Virus record (IMG/VR): IMGVR_UViG_3300021178_000045
Span: 1-23,277 of that record
From: a virus
Direction: 5' to 3' (one strand)
DNA length: 23,277 bases
Shown: positions 5,794 to 13,574 of the stretch, one piece after another
Numbering within the stretch: position 1 is the first letter of the stretch
Layout of the letters: each line of letters starts with the position of its first letter
Made by a program: the position numbers and the translations under genes
Notes under the pieces: model-generated
What the model was told of the DNA's origin: nothing
Database searches by the model: none
What the model saw: only the letters and a program-made list of their open reading frames with translations

Positions 5794-6531
5794 TCATCTG
5801 GCCCTTCTCGCTAATAAAGTGCCATTACCTCCGACAGACCCTGTTGACCATGTTGCAAAATCGTTTAGATAAAATGTGGTTGTCGAAGAAATACTTTCTC
5901 TAACCATCATTCCTTCAGAACACATCGGATTGCCTGCTGTAATTGGGGCTGGCGCGTCCCATTGATTTGTCATAAAAACACACCCCGCTCCGCCATTTTG
6001 TGTAGTCGTAACGCAATAATTAACCCGTGTAAAAACATTAGCTCCTGAAATCTGATCGACGCATCCCATAGGGAATAAATCCCAATCGCCAGCCGTTAAC
6101 GTAACAGCAGCCACTGAACTAAACGCTCCACTTGTTAAAGTGTAGGAATTTAACGCAGTAGTCGATGAAATGTATTCGCCAAGATTCCCAACTGTGGCAT
6201 TGTCATTTGTTGCTGTTGCAGGAAGTTGTCCTCCTGTAATCGTCGTAATTTGTCCAAATGCCGCTGCATCCGTAGCTGCTGTTCCATTGGCCAATCTTGT
6301 AATCTTGAAACTATTCGCATTGGCATTTCCGCCCAATGTCAAAGCAGTAATGGAGGAAGTTGTTACTGTTTCTGAACTAATAATGGCATATTGAATATTT
6401 GGATATTTCAGATCATGATAAATGTTTTGCATTTCTGCATCCATTCCAGGAGGAGTAGGATAAGTATTCTTAGGACCTCCTGCCATAGTCCATCCCGAAC
6501 AAACCATAACAATAAAGATTGACTTTTTCAT
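5794..6531 (-). CDS. Tail-fibre-like protein with N-terminal signal peptide, 245 aa
   Basis: Start ATG 6531 overlaps the TGA of the 800-aa gene (TGATG); an upstream in-frame ATG at 6552 lies inside that gene and is less likely. The first residues, MKKSIFIVMVCSGWTMAGG, look like a Sec signal peptide cut after MA. Residues about 70-100 contain FKITRLANGTAATDAAAFGQ, a pattern common in the linker of phage tail fibres. The C-terminal half (YTLTSGAFSSVAAVTLTAGDWD ending in LLARRAR, residues about 128-245) is beta-rich and Thr/Ser/Gly-rich, as in fibre tips, with four Cys (GCVD, NYCV, AGCVF, PMCSEG) that could form disulfides if exported. Likely a fibre or receptor-binding protein. The signal peptide is unusual for a protein that should be assembled in the cytoplasm. 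Confidence 0.78.
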   Translation of the reverse strand: MKKSIFIVMVCSGWTMAGGPKNTYPTPPGMDAEMQNIYHDLKYPNIQYAIISSETVTTSSITALTLGGNANANSFKITRLANGTAATDAAAFGQITTITGGQLPATATNDNATVGNLGEYISSTTALNSYTLTSGAFSSVAAVTLTAGDWDLFPMGCVDQISGANVFTRVNYCVTTTQNGGAGCVFMTNQWDAPAPITAGNPMCSEGMMVRESISSTTTFYLNDFATWSTGSVGGNGTLLARRAR

Positions 6532-8933
6532 CAGTTTAAAACCGGACGCCAATTCAGCGGATTATATTTGACACGGTGTCCCATGAATCTCCAAGGGGCG
6601 GCAGAAGAATTGTCGCCAATCTTAAAGTCATAGTATTTTCCTATTTTCCCAGGCGGCAAAAGAAAATTTCGCTGAATCAAGGATGCTTTGGAATCAAAAG
6701 CCGTCATGTTGAACACCGTCGAAGTGCTTGAATCAAGTGTGTAGGTATAAGTCAATGTCGTTGACGATTCCCCTAACACAAAATCCGCCTGAATAAATTC
6801 TTTTTGAACCATCGTATCTTCGAAAGAAGGGGGCTGATAAGGATTAAGCGTAGACGGTGCAAAGAAACTCTTGGACCGCCAATAGGAATTAATTGCCGCT
6901 GCATTGTCAGTCGTCACGCCTCCATACTTAAAAATACTTCCGTTTGTCGGACTTCCAAAATAAAGCGCATTGTTTTCAATCTGAAAACCATTAGACGGAA
7001 TATCGTAAATAAGCCACGCCCCATTCAGAAGATCCCAATAGAAAATTCGGTTGTTCGTCGAAACATTGGAACTCGCAGACACTGAAAACCAGATCGCATC
7101 ATTAAAATAGGTCATGTAGGCTTTATCGGAAGCATTCCCTTCAAACCAATTGAATTTGAAATTTTGGAGAATAGGATTCTGTGATGAAGCCGTAATCGTA
7201 AAAGTATCAGACATTTGAAAGTAAGTACCCGTTGAAGCAGTAATAGTTGCATTCAATGTCTGGGCAACCCAAGCAGGGGTACTGGAAGTCACCGTAAAAG
7301 AATTGGTTGAAGCTCGCGTGAAAAATGAATGCGTACCACCGTTTGTCTGTGTCACCGCAGAAAAAGTATCCCAACTTGTTAAGTTCGGTGCATTGTTGAC
7401 TGCGGAATAATAAATACCTGATCCAGTAAGAGTTGTTTGGCCCCCTTGGAAAAAATCAACATAGAAAATCTTAAAAACTCCATCAGTGGCATTCCAAAAA
7501 GTAATAGCATTACCGTTATAATTGAACGTCGAGGAATAAAGATCAAACAAATTATTTGGAGTCCCGTTTATAAAAACCCTAAGATTTACATTTGCTCTAA
7601 CATTATTTGGGCTAGCTGGAATCGTATGTTGTACCCAATTACAATTCGTATTAACCAAAGCAATCCCTGTACTTGCATAGATCGTGTTGTTAACGGAATC
7701 TACGACTCCAACAGTAACCACAGAGACACCCAAACTGGCTTCATAGGCAAATATAGTCCCATCTTTAGCACTAGCTACATGGCATTGACCAATAGAATTT
7801 TGAGAAGTCGCGAAAGTCCAAGCATTATTGGTCCAACTTTGATTTTCAAGAGAATTGTCAGGAGGATTAACATCATTGGTCGATTCTATAACTCCTGAAA
7901 AACCAGAATTATAGGTCGTTGTCGTAAATGATCCAGAATTAAAATCAGCGGAAGTCATTTGTGTCCAAGCATTTGCTTTACGTCGACTAGAAGTTGTTAC
8001 TGTAGGCGTTATCGGTCGGCTGATACGTGTTAAATAATAGCCATCATAAACATAAAAATGATTATCTTGACCTCTGAAAAAGATACCTCCAGGACTCTGC
8101 CCAGCATTGGCCTGAGCTGTTCCTGTGAACTTCGCCCCTGAGTCAAACCCCGAAGAATTCCAGAAAGCATCAGAATTGTCTAGTGTTCCAATCTGATTGG
8201 AAACAATAGTCAGTTGCCAATCGAATTGGTTGGTGAAAGTGGCGTATCCAAAAGACTGATCTTTCCACCAGAAGAGTTTTCCGAAATAATATGCAAGGTG
8301 GGTAATCCGAGAACCAGGACTAGCAATAGGCTCAGTAAAAGCGCTAGAAGGCAATACCCCAACCGTGAATGTGGTAAAAGCAGGAACAGTCTGCGAGACA
8401 TAAATGGTACTTTCATTGCCGGATACTCCTGCCACCACCAACTGAAGTGGCGTAAACGTAAGCATGGTTCCAAGGGGAATACCACTCTGGAAACTCGTGT
8501 TTGCCGCAGATCCATCTGTCTTGACAGCTGTATCTCTGGAACTATCTAGACAATAGGCAAACCCCTGCGAATCCGCACATTGCCAAGTCGCACCAACCGT
8601 TCCTGTCGCCAGCTTGACGAAAGCGGCGTCATTCACTGATCCAGCAAGCTCGGTGTCGTTGCCCCAAAGCTGAACATCATTACCACCAACCTGCTGAAAA
8701 TGATATCCGCCATGAACTGCGCATGTGGAACAGGCAATCGGAAGAGACTGAAAAAGCCCAAATCCATCGCGTTTGAACACAGCCGCTCCCCCTGGCTGTA
8801 AGTTCACATTCAAAAGATCCTGGGCCGCATTAGGGGGAATCTCAGCAGGGTTGTCTAGCGTGTCCAAACCGGCCCCAAAGTTTGAAACGACTATATCCCC
8901 CGAAAAAGCTATTTTAGGCCCTAAAAAGGCCAA
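6531..8933 (-). CDS. Large beta-rich tail/stabilisation-like structural protein, 800 aa
   Basis: Residues 16-60 (VVSNFGAGLDTLDNPAEIPP, AQDLLNVNLQPGG, FKRDGF) follow the pattern of proteins that begin with a glycine-rich 'GL-T-NP--IP---A--L-NV' block and a mention of a positive-sense feature, seen in podovirus tail proteins such as P22 gp10-type and related beta-propeller tail proteins. The remainder is Thr/Ser/Asn/Phe-rich with repeated aromatic-plus-turn units and closes with RFMGHRVKYNPLNWRPVLN. Probably a distal tail tube or stabilisation protein. No ATG or GTG is available: the first start is TTG at 8933 with GGGA six bases upstream. The frame is open further upstream and there encodes a basic then hydrophobic stretch (RIKLLKIALFGTLLAFLG) like a signal peptide. 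It sits between the head-tail adaptor and the fibre gene. Confidence 0.75.
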   Translation of the reverse strand: MAFLGPKIAFSGDIVVSNFGAGLDTLDNPAEIPPNAAQDLLNVNLQPGGAAVFKRDGFGLFQSLPIACSTCAVHGGYHFQQVGGNDVQLWGNDTELAGSVNDAAFVKLATGTVGATWQCADSQGFAYCLDSSRDTAVKTDGSAANTSFQSGIPLGTMLTFTPLQLVVAGVSGNESTIYVSQTVPAFTTFTVGVLPSSAFTEPIASPGSRITHLAYYFGKLFWWKDQSFGYATFTNQFDWQLTIVSNQIGTLDNSDAFWNSSGFDSGAKFTGTAQANAGQSPGGIFFRGQDNHFYVYDGYYLTRISRPITPTVTTSSRRKANAWTQMTSADFNSGSFTTTTYNSGFSGVIESTNDVNPPDNSLENQSWTNNAWTFATSQNSIGQCHVASAKDGTIFAYEASLGVSVVTVGVVDSVNNTIYASTGIALVNTNCNWVQHTIPASPNNVRANVNLRVFINGTPNNLFDLYSSTFNYNGNAITFWNATDGVFKIFYVDFFQGGQTTLTGSGIYYSAVNNAPNLTSWDTFSAVTQTNGGTHSFFTRASTNSFTVTSSTPAWVAQTLNATITASTGTYFQMSDTFTITASSQNPILQNFKFNWFEGNASDKAYMTYFNDAIWFSVSASSNVSTNNRIFYWDLLNGAWLIYDIPSNGFQIENNALYFGSPTNGSIFKYGGVTTDNAAAINSYWRSKSFFAPSTLNPYQPPSFEDTMVQKEFIQADFVLGESSTTLTYTYTLDSSTSTVFNMTAFDSKASLIQRNFLLPPGKIGKYYDFKIGDNSSAAPWRFMGHRVKYNPLNWRPVLN

Positions 8934-8956
8934 AAGCGTCCCAAATAGGGCTATTT

Positions 8957-9739
8957 TTAAGAGCTTGATGCGATTCCAGAAGGACGTACGGTCCTGCCGC
9001 CCCCAAACCGCAATGGCGCATCTTCTTCAAGCCCTAAATACATCTGTGTAACCAAGCTCAGATAAGCATTGGCCTGAGCCCTAAAGATCTTGGCCTTGGC
9101 AACAGTTTCGGCTGTCGGATCAGGCTCTAAAAGAGCCGCCGCACAATCTAATCCCAATCCAGCCAAATAAGGAATCATGCTCGTATTGATAAATGTCCCA
9201 TTCACCGTAAAAGGCTGATCGCTTGCATTGACAAGCTGAGTATGTGGACAAAGGTATTCCACACCCAAAGGATTCTGATTTGTAATTCCCACCGCATTGC
9301 TATAAAGTGTCACGTCCCCAGTTTGCGGAGTCGGATGAAGAATCAAAGAGGGCCCTGTTTGGCTAAGACTAGAATTATTCGAATTCAAATCAATAGCATA
9401 TTCCTGCGGTGTCCCTATCGTCGTAGTCCAATCAATCGATGAATATTTATCGAAATAATCTTTGGAACGATAAACCAGTGGAATGCCTTTATGCGTTACG
9501 CGTAGGATTTGGATGGGCTGAAGCGTCAAACTAGAAGATAATTGATAGCGATATACATTCGCCGTAGGCAATACATAATCCGTGATTCGGCAAATCTTTG
9601 CCTCGTTATTCCAGCGATGCTGTGCCAGATCAATTTGATTATTAATGAGCGTCAAACTATAACGTGTATTGGAAGGATCGTTGATCAGGTTTGAAATATA
9701 GGTCTGAAGATCTGAAAATGTCTGTGGAAAAGAAGCCAT
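8957..9739 (-). CDS. Head-tail adaptor (P22 gp4 / connector-like), 260 aa
   Basis: Starts MASFPQTFSDLQTYISNLIN, then NDPSNTRYSLTLINNQIDLA, the short-helix and paired-helix pattern of phage head-tail adaptor proteins that dock under the portal. The middle is beta-rich (YQLSSSLTLQPIQILRVTHK, SLILHPTPQTGDVTLYSNA), and a C-terminal helical part (ETVAKAKIFRAQANAYLSLV) ends in a Gly/Arg/Ser tail. Its ATG overlaps the stop of the glycosyltransferase before it (TAATG). Family assignment rests on this architecture and on place between head genes and the tail protein; no single signature residue decides it. Confidence 0.75.
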   Translation of the reverse strand: MASFPQTFSDLQTYISNLINDPSNTRYSLTLINNQIDLAQHRWNNEAKICRITDYVLPTANVYRYQLSSSLTLQPIQILRVTHKGIPLVYRSKDYFDKYSSIDWTTTIGTPQEYAIDLNSNNSSLSQTGPSLILHPTPQTGDVTLYSNAVGITNQNPLGVEYLCPHTQLVNASDQPFTVNGTFINTSMIPYLAGLGLDCAAALLEPDPTAETVAKAKIFRAQANAYLSLVTQMYLGLEEDAPLRFGGGRTVRPSGIASSS

Positions 9740-10857
9740 TATTGAGCCACCTCACGAAGAATCTGAAGATATGTTCGAGCTGTCTTTGCCACATTAAAAT
9801 CACGCTTGATTTGATCAAACGCGTTACGTCCAATATCTCTCCTTAGTCCAGGAATTTCAATTAAAAGAGATAAATATTCGATCCAATCTTTTTCGTCGCG
9901 CGCAATAAATCCCGTCTTTCCCTGTTCAATGACTCGCATAAAATCTGGCAAAGAAGAAGCAATGGTTGGGATCTTTAAAGCAGAATATTCCAGCCAACGA
10001 AGATTGGATTTTCCCCGATTGAAATTGTTGTCTTCCAAAGGCGCAATCCCAATATCAAATTTGAAAGAAGATACAAACTTTGGATAGAGATTGATCGGAG
10101 CCCAGCGGGTCGTCCAATACGTTTTATTCCATGTCTTAAAACTATTTGGGACACCATGAATACAGTAGAACCAGACGTTTTCATACTTTCGTAAGATATG
10201 CGAAAGAGGCGAAGCGATCATTTCCAAATCCGATGAATGTGTTGCTCCTCCAACCCATCCGATACGAAGTCGGTTATGCTGCCTTTCTCCCAAATCTTTC
10301 CACTCATTAAAATCGATGGAATTCGGAACAACATGAATAGTAGCGTTCTCAGATCGATACATCTCCGCTAAATAAGGTGTTGAGACAATCAAGCCATCAG
10401 CTTGCCTAATTTGAGAAAGAGCTACTTTTCGAATCGCAGAACCAGGACGCCAAGATTCAAAGGCTGCATTGGTGGATGGAATATCAAAAAGATAATCGTC
10501 CGTTTCAACTAAAAAGGGTTTCTGATGCCGCATTCGCATTTCTTCAAAGAATTCCAATGTATGTTTATAATGAAGCGTTTGCCAAACCACCACATCAGAC
10601 TTCTCGCAAATATCATTCAGATGCTTATACACCACATCCGTATTCGAAATGTAATCACGTTCCCAAGGGTTTTCTTCTAGATGATCAAAAGCAAAAGGTG
10701 AACAGACCGCTTCTACTTTAGGATGCTGACGCATCTTCCAGCAAAAAGAGGCCATCCGATAATAGGATTGACCACAAACCATGGTCGGAATCATTCCGAC
10801 TTTGAATGTTTTAGAGCCGAGCCGCGATTCTTTCTTCGATAGTTCCAAGATAGGCAT
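9739..10857 (-). CDS. Glycosyltransferase, GT-B fold (GT4-like), 372 aa
   Basis: The N-terminal domain starts with a strand FKVGMIPTMVCG (residues 18-29). IVSTPYLAEMY (157-167) and IHVVPNSIDFNEW (174-186) match the linker found in GT4 enzymes. The C-terminal nucleotide-sugar domain has RIGWVGGATHSSDLE (198-212), FDIGIAPLEDNNFNRGKSNL (267-286) and WLEYSALKIPTIAS (288-301), with the GT4-type Glu and Ser positions. It likely transfers a sugar from an NDP-sugar, donor and acceptor unknown. The ORF opens at 10950, but ATG 10857 has AGAAGG eight bases upstream and overlaps the preceding gene by only 47 bases; ATG 10794 would break the first strand. Fourth glycosyltransferase in the island. Confidence 0.88.
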   Translation of the reverse strand: MPILELSKKESRLGSKTFKVGMIPTMVCGQSYYRMASFCWKMRQHPKVEAVCSPFAFDHLEENPWERDYISNTDVVYKHLNDICEKSDVVVWQTLHYKHTLEFFEEMRMRHQKPFLVETDDYLFDIPSTNAAFESWRPGSAIRKVALSQIRQADGLIVSTPYLAEMYRSENATIHVVPNSIDFNEWKDLGERQHNRLRIGWVGGATHSSDLEMIASPLSHILRKYENVWFYCIHGVPNSFKTWNKTYWTTRWAPINLYPKFVSSFKFDIGIAPLEDNNFNRGKSNLRWLEYSALKIPTIASSLPDFMRVIEQGKTGFIARDEKDWIEYLSLLIEIPGLRRDIGRNAFDQIKRDFNVAKTARTYLQILREVAQ

Positions 10858-11533
10858 CTTTGACCTTCTGAACCTTTTCCTGATCACGGCGATCTTCGGT
10901 ATTCCCAGGCAATAGACGGTACTGCGAAAGCAATTGCTTTGCCGGAACAAACTTATAGCCTTTTAGGAAAGCATCCCATTGAAATTTCCAATCATCCAAC
11001 CCCAAATGCGAAAAATCCCCTTCGTCATATTTGATATTGAGCGTCAATCCTTGACGATACGCCATCGTCGAATGGCAAATGAAATTCATCTTATGTTTGA
11101 TCGCGAGTTCTTTATTGAATGGACCAGCAGCCGTCTTACCAACAATCTGACCTAATCCATCAATCGTCTGGAAAGGACCGTAAATCACATCGGCTTTTTT
11201 AAGCTCAAAATAGGCAATCGTATCCCGCGCCCGATTCGGAAGCGAAATGTCGTCAGCATCTAGAACAAGAATCAAGGGAGCTTTGGCTTCCAAATTCCCC
11301 TTATTACGTGCTGCTGAACGCCCGCTATTCTTATCCAAATTAATAAGCCTAACCCGCTCATCTTTCATGCTATGCCATTCCACCAGTTCCCGTGTTCCAT
11401 CCGTAGATCCATCATTGACCACAATAATTTCAAGCTCTTTAATGGATTGACCGCGACAGGATAAAATGGCTTGCGCGAGATAAGTCTCGGCATTGTAAGC
11501 GGGAATCACAAATGAAACACGTGGCGTCTTCAT
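10811..11533 (-). CDS. Glycosyltransferase family 2, 240 aa
   Basis: Classic GT2 (GT-A fold) catalytic domain: VSFVIPAYNAETYL (6-19), EIIVVNDGSTDGT (35-47), SGRSAARNKGN (70-80) and the metal/NDP-binding DAD motif in LVLDADDIS (89-97). The second half, with HSTMAYR and LGLDDWKFQWDAFLKG, carries the usual acceptor-side D-D-W motif (ED-like catalytic base area). Full length for a single-domain soluble enzyme; no membrane helix. Overlaps the preceding 497-aa gene by ATGA (11530-11533), so it is co-translated with it. Donor and acceptor unknown; likely works with its GT neighbours on one glycan. Confidence 0.93.
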   Translation of the reverse strand: MKTPRVSFVIPAYNAETYLAQAILSCRGQSIKELEIIVVNDGSTDGTRELVEWHSMKDERVRLINLDKNSGRSAARNKGNLEAKAPLILVLDADDISLPNRARDTIAYFELKKADVIYGPFQTIDGLGQIVGKTAAGPFNKELAIKHKMNFICHSTMAYRQGLTLNIKYDEGDFSHLGLDDWKFQWDAFLKGYKFVPAKQLLSQYRLLPGNTEDRRDQEKVQKVKDAYLGTIEERIAARL

Positions 11534-13023
11534 GCAACCACTTCCAATTCCGGCTTCTTCATAAGCGATTTCAGCTTCTCCACAAATACATCAGGATTGA
11601 CTTGCGCGACATAGAAATCTTTCCCCTCCTGATTGAACTTCAAATAACGACCGTCCCGAATACGATGAATGAGTTCCTGCTTGAAATCTTTAACGTTCAC
11701 ATTGGCATCAATGTATCCACAATAGGGAGCCTGAACATTTGAAATCACATTCCGTCCATTAATTAGCATCCGACGAATCGGTTCGTCAATCGTTGCAAAG
11801 TCTTTGAATGAAACAAGCATCGAATAATCTTCAACTTTGACGAAAGGATTGGTTCGGAAATCGAGGTCATCAATTTGGATATAAGGCAAGTCCTGTTTGA
11901 TGCTCCGTACCATCGGATGCCAACGTTCATCTACATCCAAAAGAACGCGATATTTCTCCGGCAACTTTGTTTCGGCATCCGTTACATCAGACGGAAGAGC
12001 TAAAATTTCGGGTTCTGGCATACCCATGAACTGAAAGAACTTAGCAAGCCTCTTCTGAGAAAAAATTTCGTTGACGAAATGAATATCCACTTCTTTTTTG
12101 CAATGCTCTAAACAAAGCACCATGCGCGATCCAGGAATCTGTTCCAACGCTTCAATATCCCAAGGCATCCAATATTGAACTTTCACACAATCTGACGGAG
12201 CATTAGCAAAACGAATGTTCTCACCAAATCCAAGATTAAACGCCAATTTATAATCATTATGCCGGAAATCAAAAAACTGATTGAAATCGGCATTCATTAG
12301 CTTCGCGATATGGAGCCCTTTAATCTTGTGCATCGCAGACCCCACCATAATATCCCGTACTGGAATTCCATGCTTATCCTGAACAGTTCGTAATGTCGTT
12401 CGATAATTCTGATCGCTCCATGCCACCCCTGAAATAGAATCTTTGGTTGGAGCCTCCGTAATAAAACCATAACCTTCGATATAAGACCCTTTATGACCTT
12501 TTTCGACAATGGAAAGCCATAAATCCCAATCTTGGGCTCCCTGTAACGATTCATCAAAACCTGGGAAAATCTCTCGTTTCATAGGAAACATCGTCGCAAT
12601 GTAATTCCCGCAAGTCAGAAGATAAGGATCAAAAAGTTGTCCTTCTACCGCTCCTTGTCCATTAGCGAATTCATACCCCGTATAAACAAAATCAACGGAA
12701 TCATCTGACTCAAACTCCTCCATCCAGCGTTTCGCCATTTCAGGTTTGGCATAACAGTCCGCGTCCCAAAATGAGATATACTTTCCCTTCGAATATTTAA
12801 ATCCTTCATTTCTCGCTTTCGGCGCCCCCCCATGATCGATGACCACCTCCTGCGTCTTGTATTTTTCAGCCACCTTTTGAAGTTCGGTGTCCGCGCCGTC
12901 GAAAACGCAAATCACTTCAAAGTCTTTGAAAGACATATCGAAAAGACTTTTTAAACATCGCTCCAACGTCTCAGGATGCTTTTTGTAAATAGGAATAACA
13001 AACGAAAGAAGCGGAATTTTCAT
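11530..13023 (-). CDS. Two-domain glycosyltransferase with N-terminal GT2 domain, 497 aa
   Basis: Residues 1-220 are a GT2 domain: LLSFVIPIYKKHPETLERC (5-23), VICVFDGAD (38-45), GGAPKARNEGF (65-75), and the DxD in ISFWDADCY (83-91), then GAQDWDLWLSIV, matching the acceptor-side W/D motif. Residues about 240-497 form a second domain I cannot place: it reads KVQYWMPWDIEALEQIPGSR, MVLCLEHCKKEVD, LLDVDERWH and FYVAQVNPDVFVEKLKSL, with alternating strands and helices that could be a second Rossmann-like (GT-B-like) domain. Overlaps the 102-aa gene by ATGA at 13020-13023. No membrane segments. Confidence 0.88.
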   Translation of the reverse strand: MKIPLLSFVIPIYKKHPETLERCLKSLFDMSFKDFEVICVFDGADTELQKVAEKYKTQEVVIDHGGAPKARNEGFKYSKGKYISFWDADCYAKPEMAKRWMEEFESDDSVDFVYTGYEFANGQGAVEGQLFDPYLLTCGNYIATMFPMKREIFPGFDESLQGAQDWDLWLSIVEKGHKGSYIEGYGFITEAPTKDSISGVAWSDQNYRTTLRTVQDKHGIPVRDIMVGSAMHKIKGLHIAKLMNADFNQFFDFRHNDYKLAFNLGFGENIRFANAPSDCVKVQYWMPWDIEALEQIPGSRMVLCLEHCKKEVDIHFVNEIFSQKRLAKFFQFMGMPEPEILALPSDVTDAETKLPEKYRVLLDVDERWHPMVRSIKQDLPYIQIDDLDFRTNPFVKVEDYSMLVSFKDFATIDEPIRRMLINGRNVISNVQAPYCGYIDANVNVKDFKQELIHRIRDGRYLKFNQEGKDFYVAQVNPDVFVEKLKSLMKKPELEVVA

Positions 13024-13328
13024 TTACAAACCGTTCCAGTCGAAAGAATGAACTGGCCCACCAACGTATTGGTCGGAAACCCAGCTGTCGAAATACAAAC
13101 CGTCCCGCCTGTATTTCCACCCGCTGTACAATTTGTGCAAAAAACCATTTGTCCAGTAGCTGTCGGCGTTAGAGCATTGATTGCTGCCAATGGCAAATTC
13201 CAAAGCGCAAACCCACCAGAAGCCGTTGCACTCGACATTTGAACAGCACCAATGGTTTGATATTGAGTCGCTGCCCAAACTGAAATACCGCTCAATAAAA
13301 TCAGTCCCGCTATAATCGTTTTTTTCAT
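13020..13328 (-). CDS. Secreted fibre-like small protein, 102 aa
   Basis: Starts MKKTIIAGLILLSGISVWA, a clear Sec signal peptide with a cleavage site before ATQYQ. AAAGGAG precedes ATG 13328. The mature part is Thr/Ala/Gly-rich with LPLAAINALTPTATGQ, a phrase I associate with the tips of some phage or bacterial fibre-like proteins, then VFCTNCTAGG, TVCISTAG and a C-terminal Cys (four Cys in all). Those Cys could form disulfides outside the cytoplasm. It sits between the 77-aa gene and a GT2 gene, to which it is coupled by ATGA. It could be a minor fibre, a decoration protein or a glycosylation target; none is proven. Confidence 0.75.
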   Translation of the reverse strand: MKKTIIAGLILLSGISVWAATQYQTIGAVQMSSATASGGFALWNLPLAAINALTPTATGQMVFCTNCTAGGNTGGTVCISTAGFPTNTLVGQFILSTGTVCK

Positions 13329-13340
13329 TTTTATTCTCCT

Positions 13341-13574
13341 TTATCCCGTTACCGACGTTCCGACTAATGCTGCCAATGCTGCACTAATCACCGGACGATT
13401 GTTTGCAATGGCCTGAGCGTAAGCCGTAATAGTAGCCGCTGAAACATTCCCTTCAAAAACAGGTCGAATGGTTGACATGGTTGTTGTTCCGTCGGAAATA
13501 GACATTTCTGTGTAAGTATTGGTTCCGTCATAAGCAACACTTAAAATCTTGACCGTAAACGTCGGACTAGGCAT
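13341..13574 (-). CDS. Hypothetical small protein, 77 aa
   Basis: 77 aa starting MPSPTFTVKILSVAYDGTN, followed by TEMSISDGTTTMSTIRPVFEG and an Ala-rich helix (ATITAYAQAIANNRPVISAA). AAGGAG lies seven bases before ATG 13574, which overlaps the stop of the preceding glycosyltransferase by 8 bases; an in-frame start at 13601 is poorer. A beta-sandwich-like N-terminal half plus an Ala-rich helix would suit a small head decoration or tail component, but I do not recognise the family. No Cys, no membrane segment. Confidence 0.72.
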   Translation of the reverse strand: MPSPTFTVKILSVAYDGTNTYTEMSISDGTTTMSTIRPVFEGNVSAATITAYAQAIANNRPVISAALAALVGTSVTG

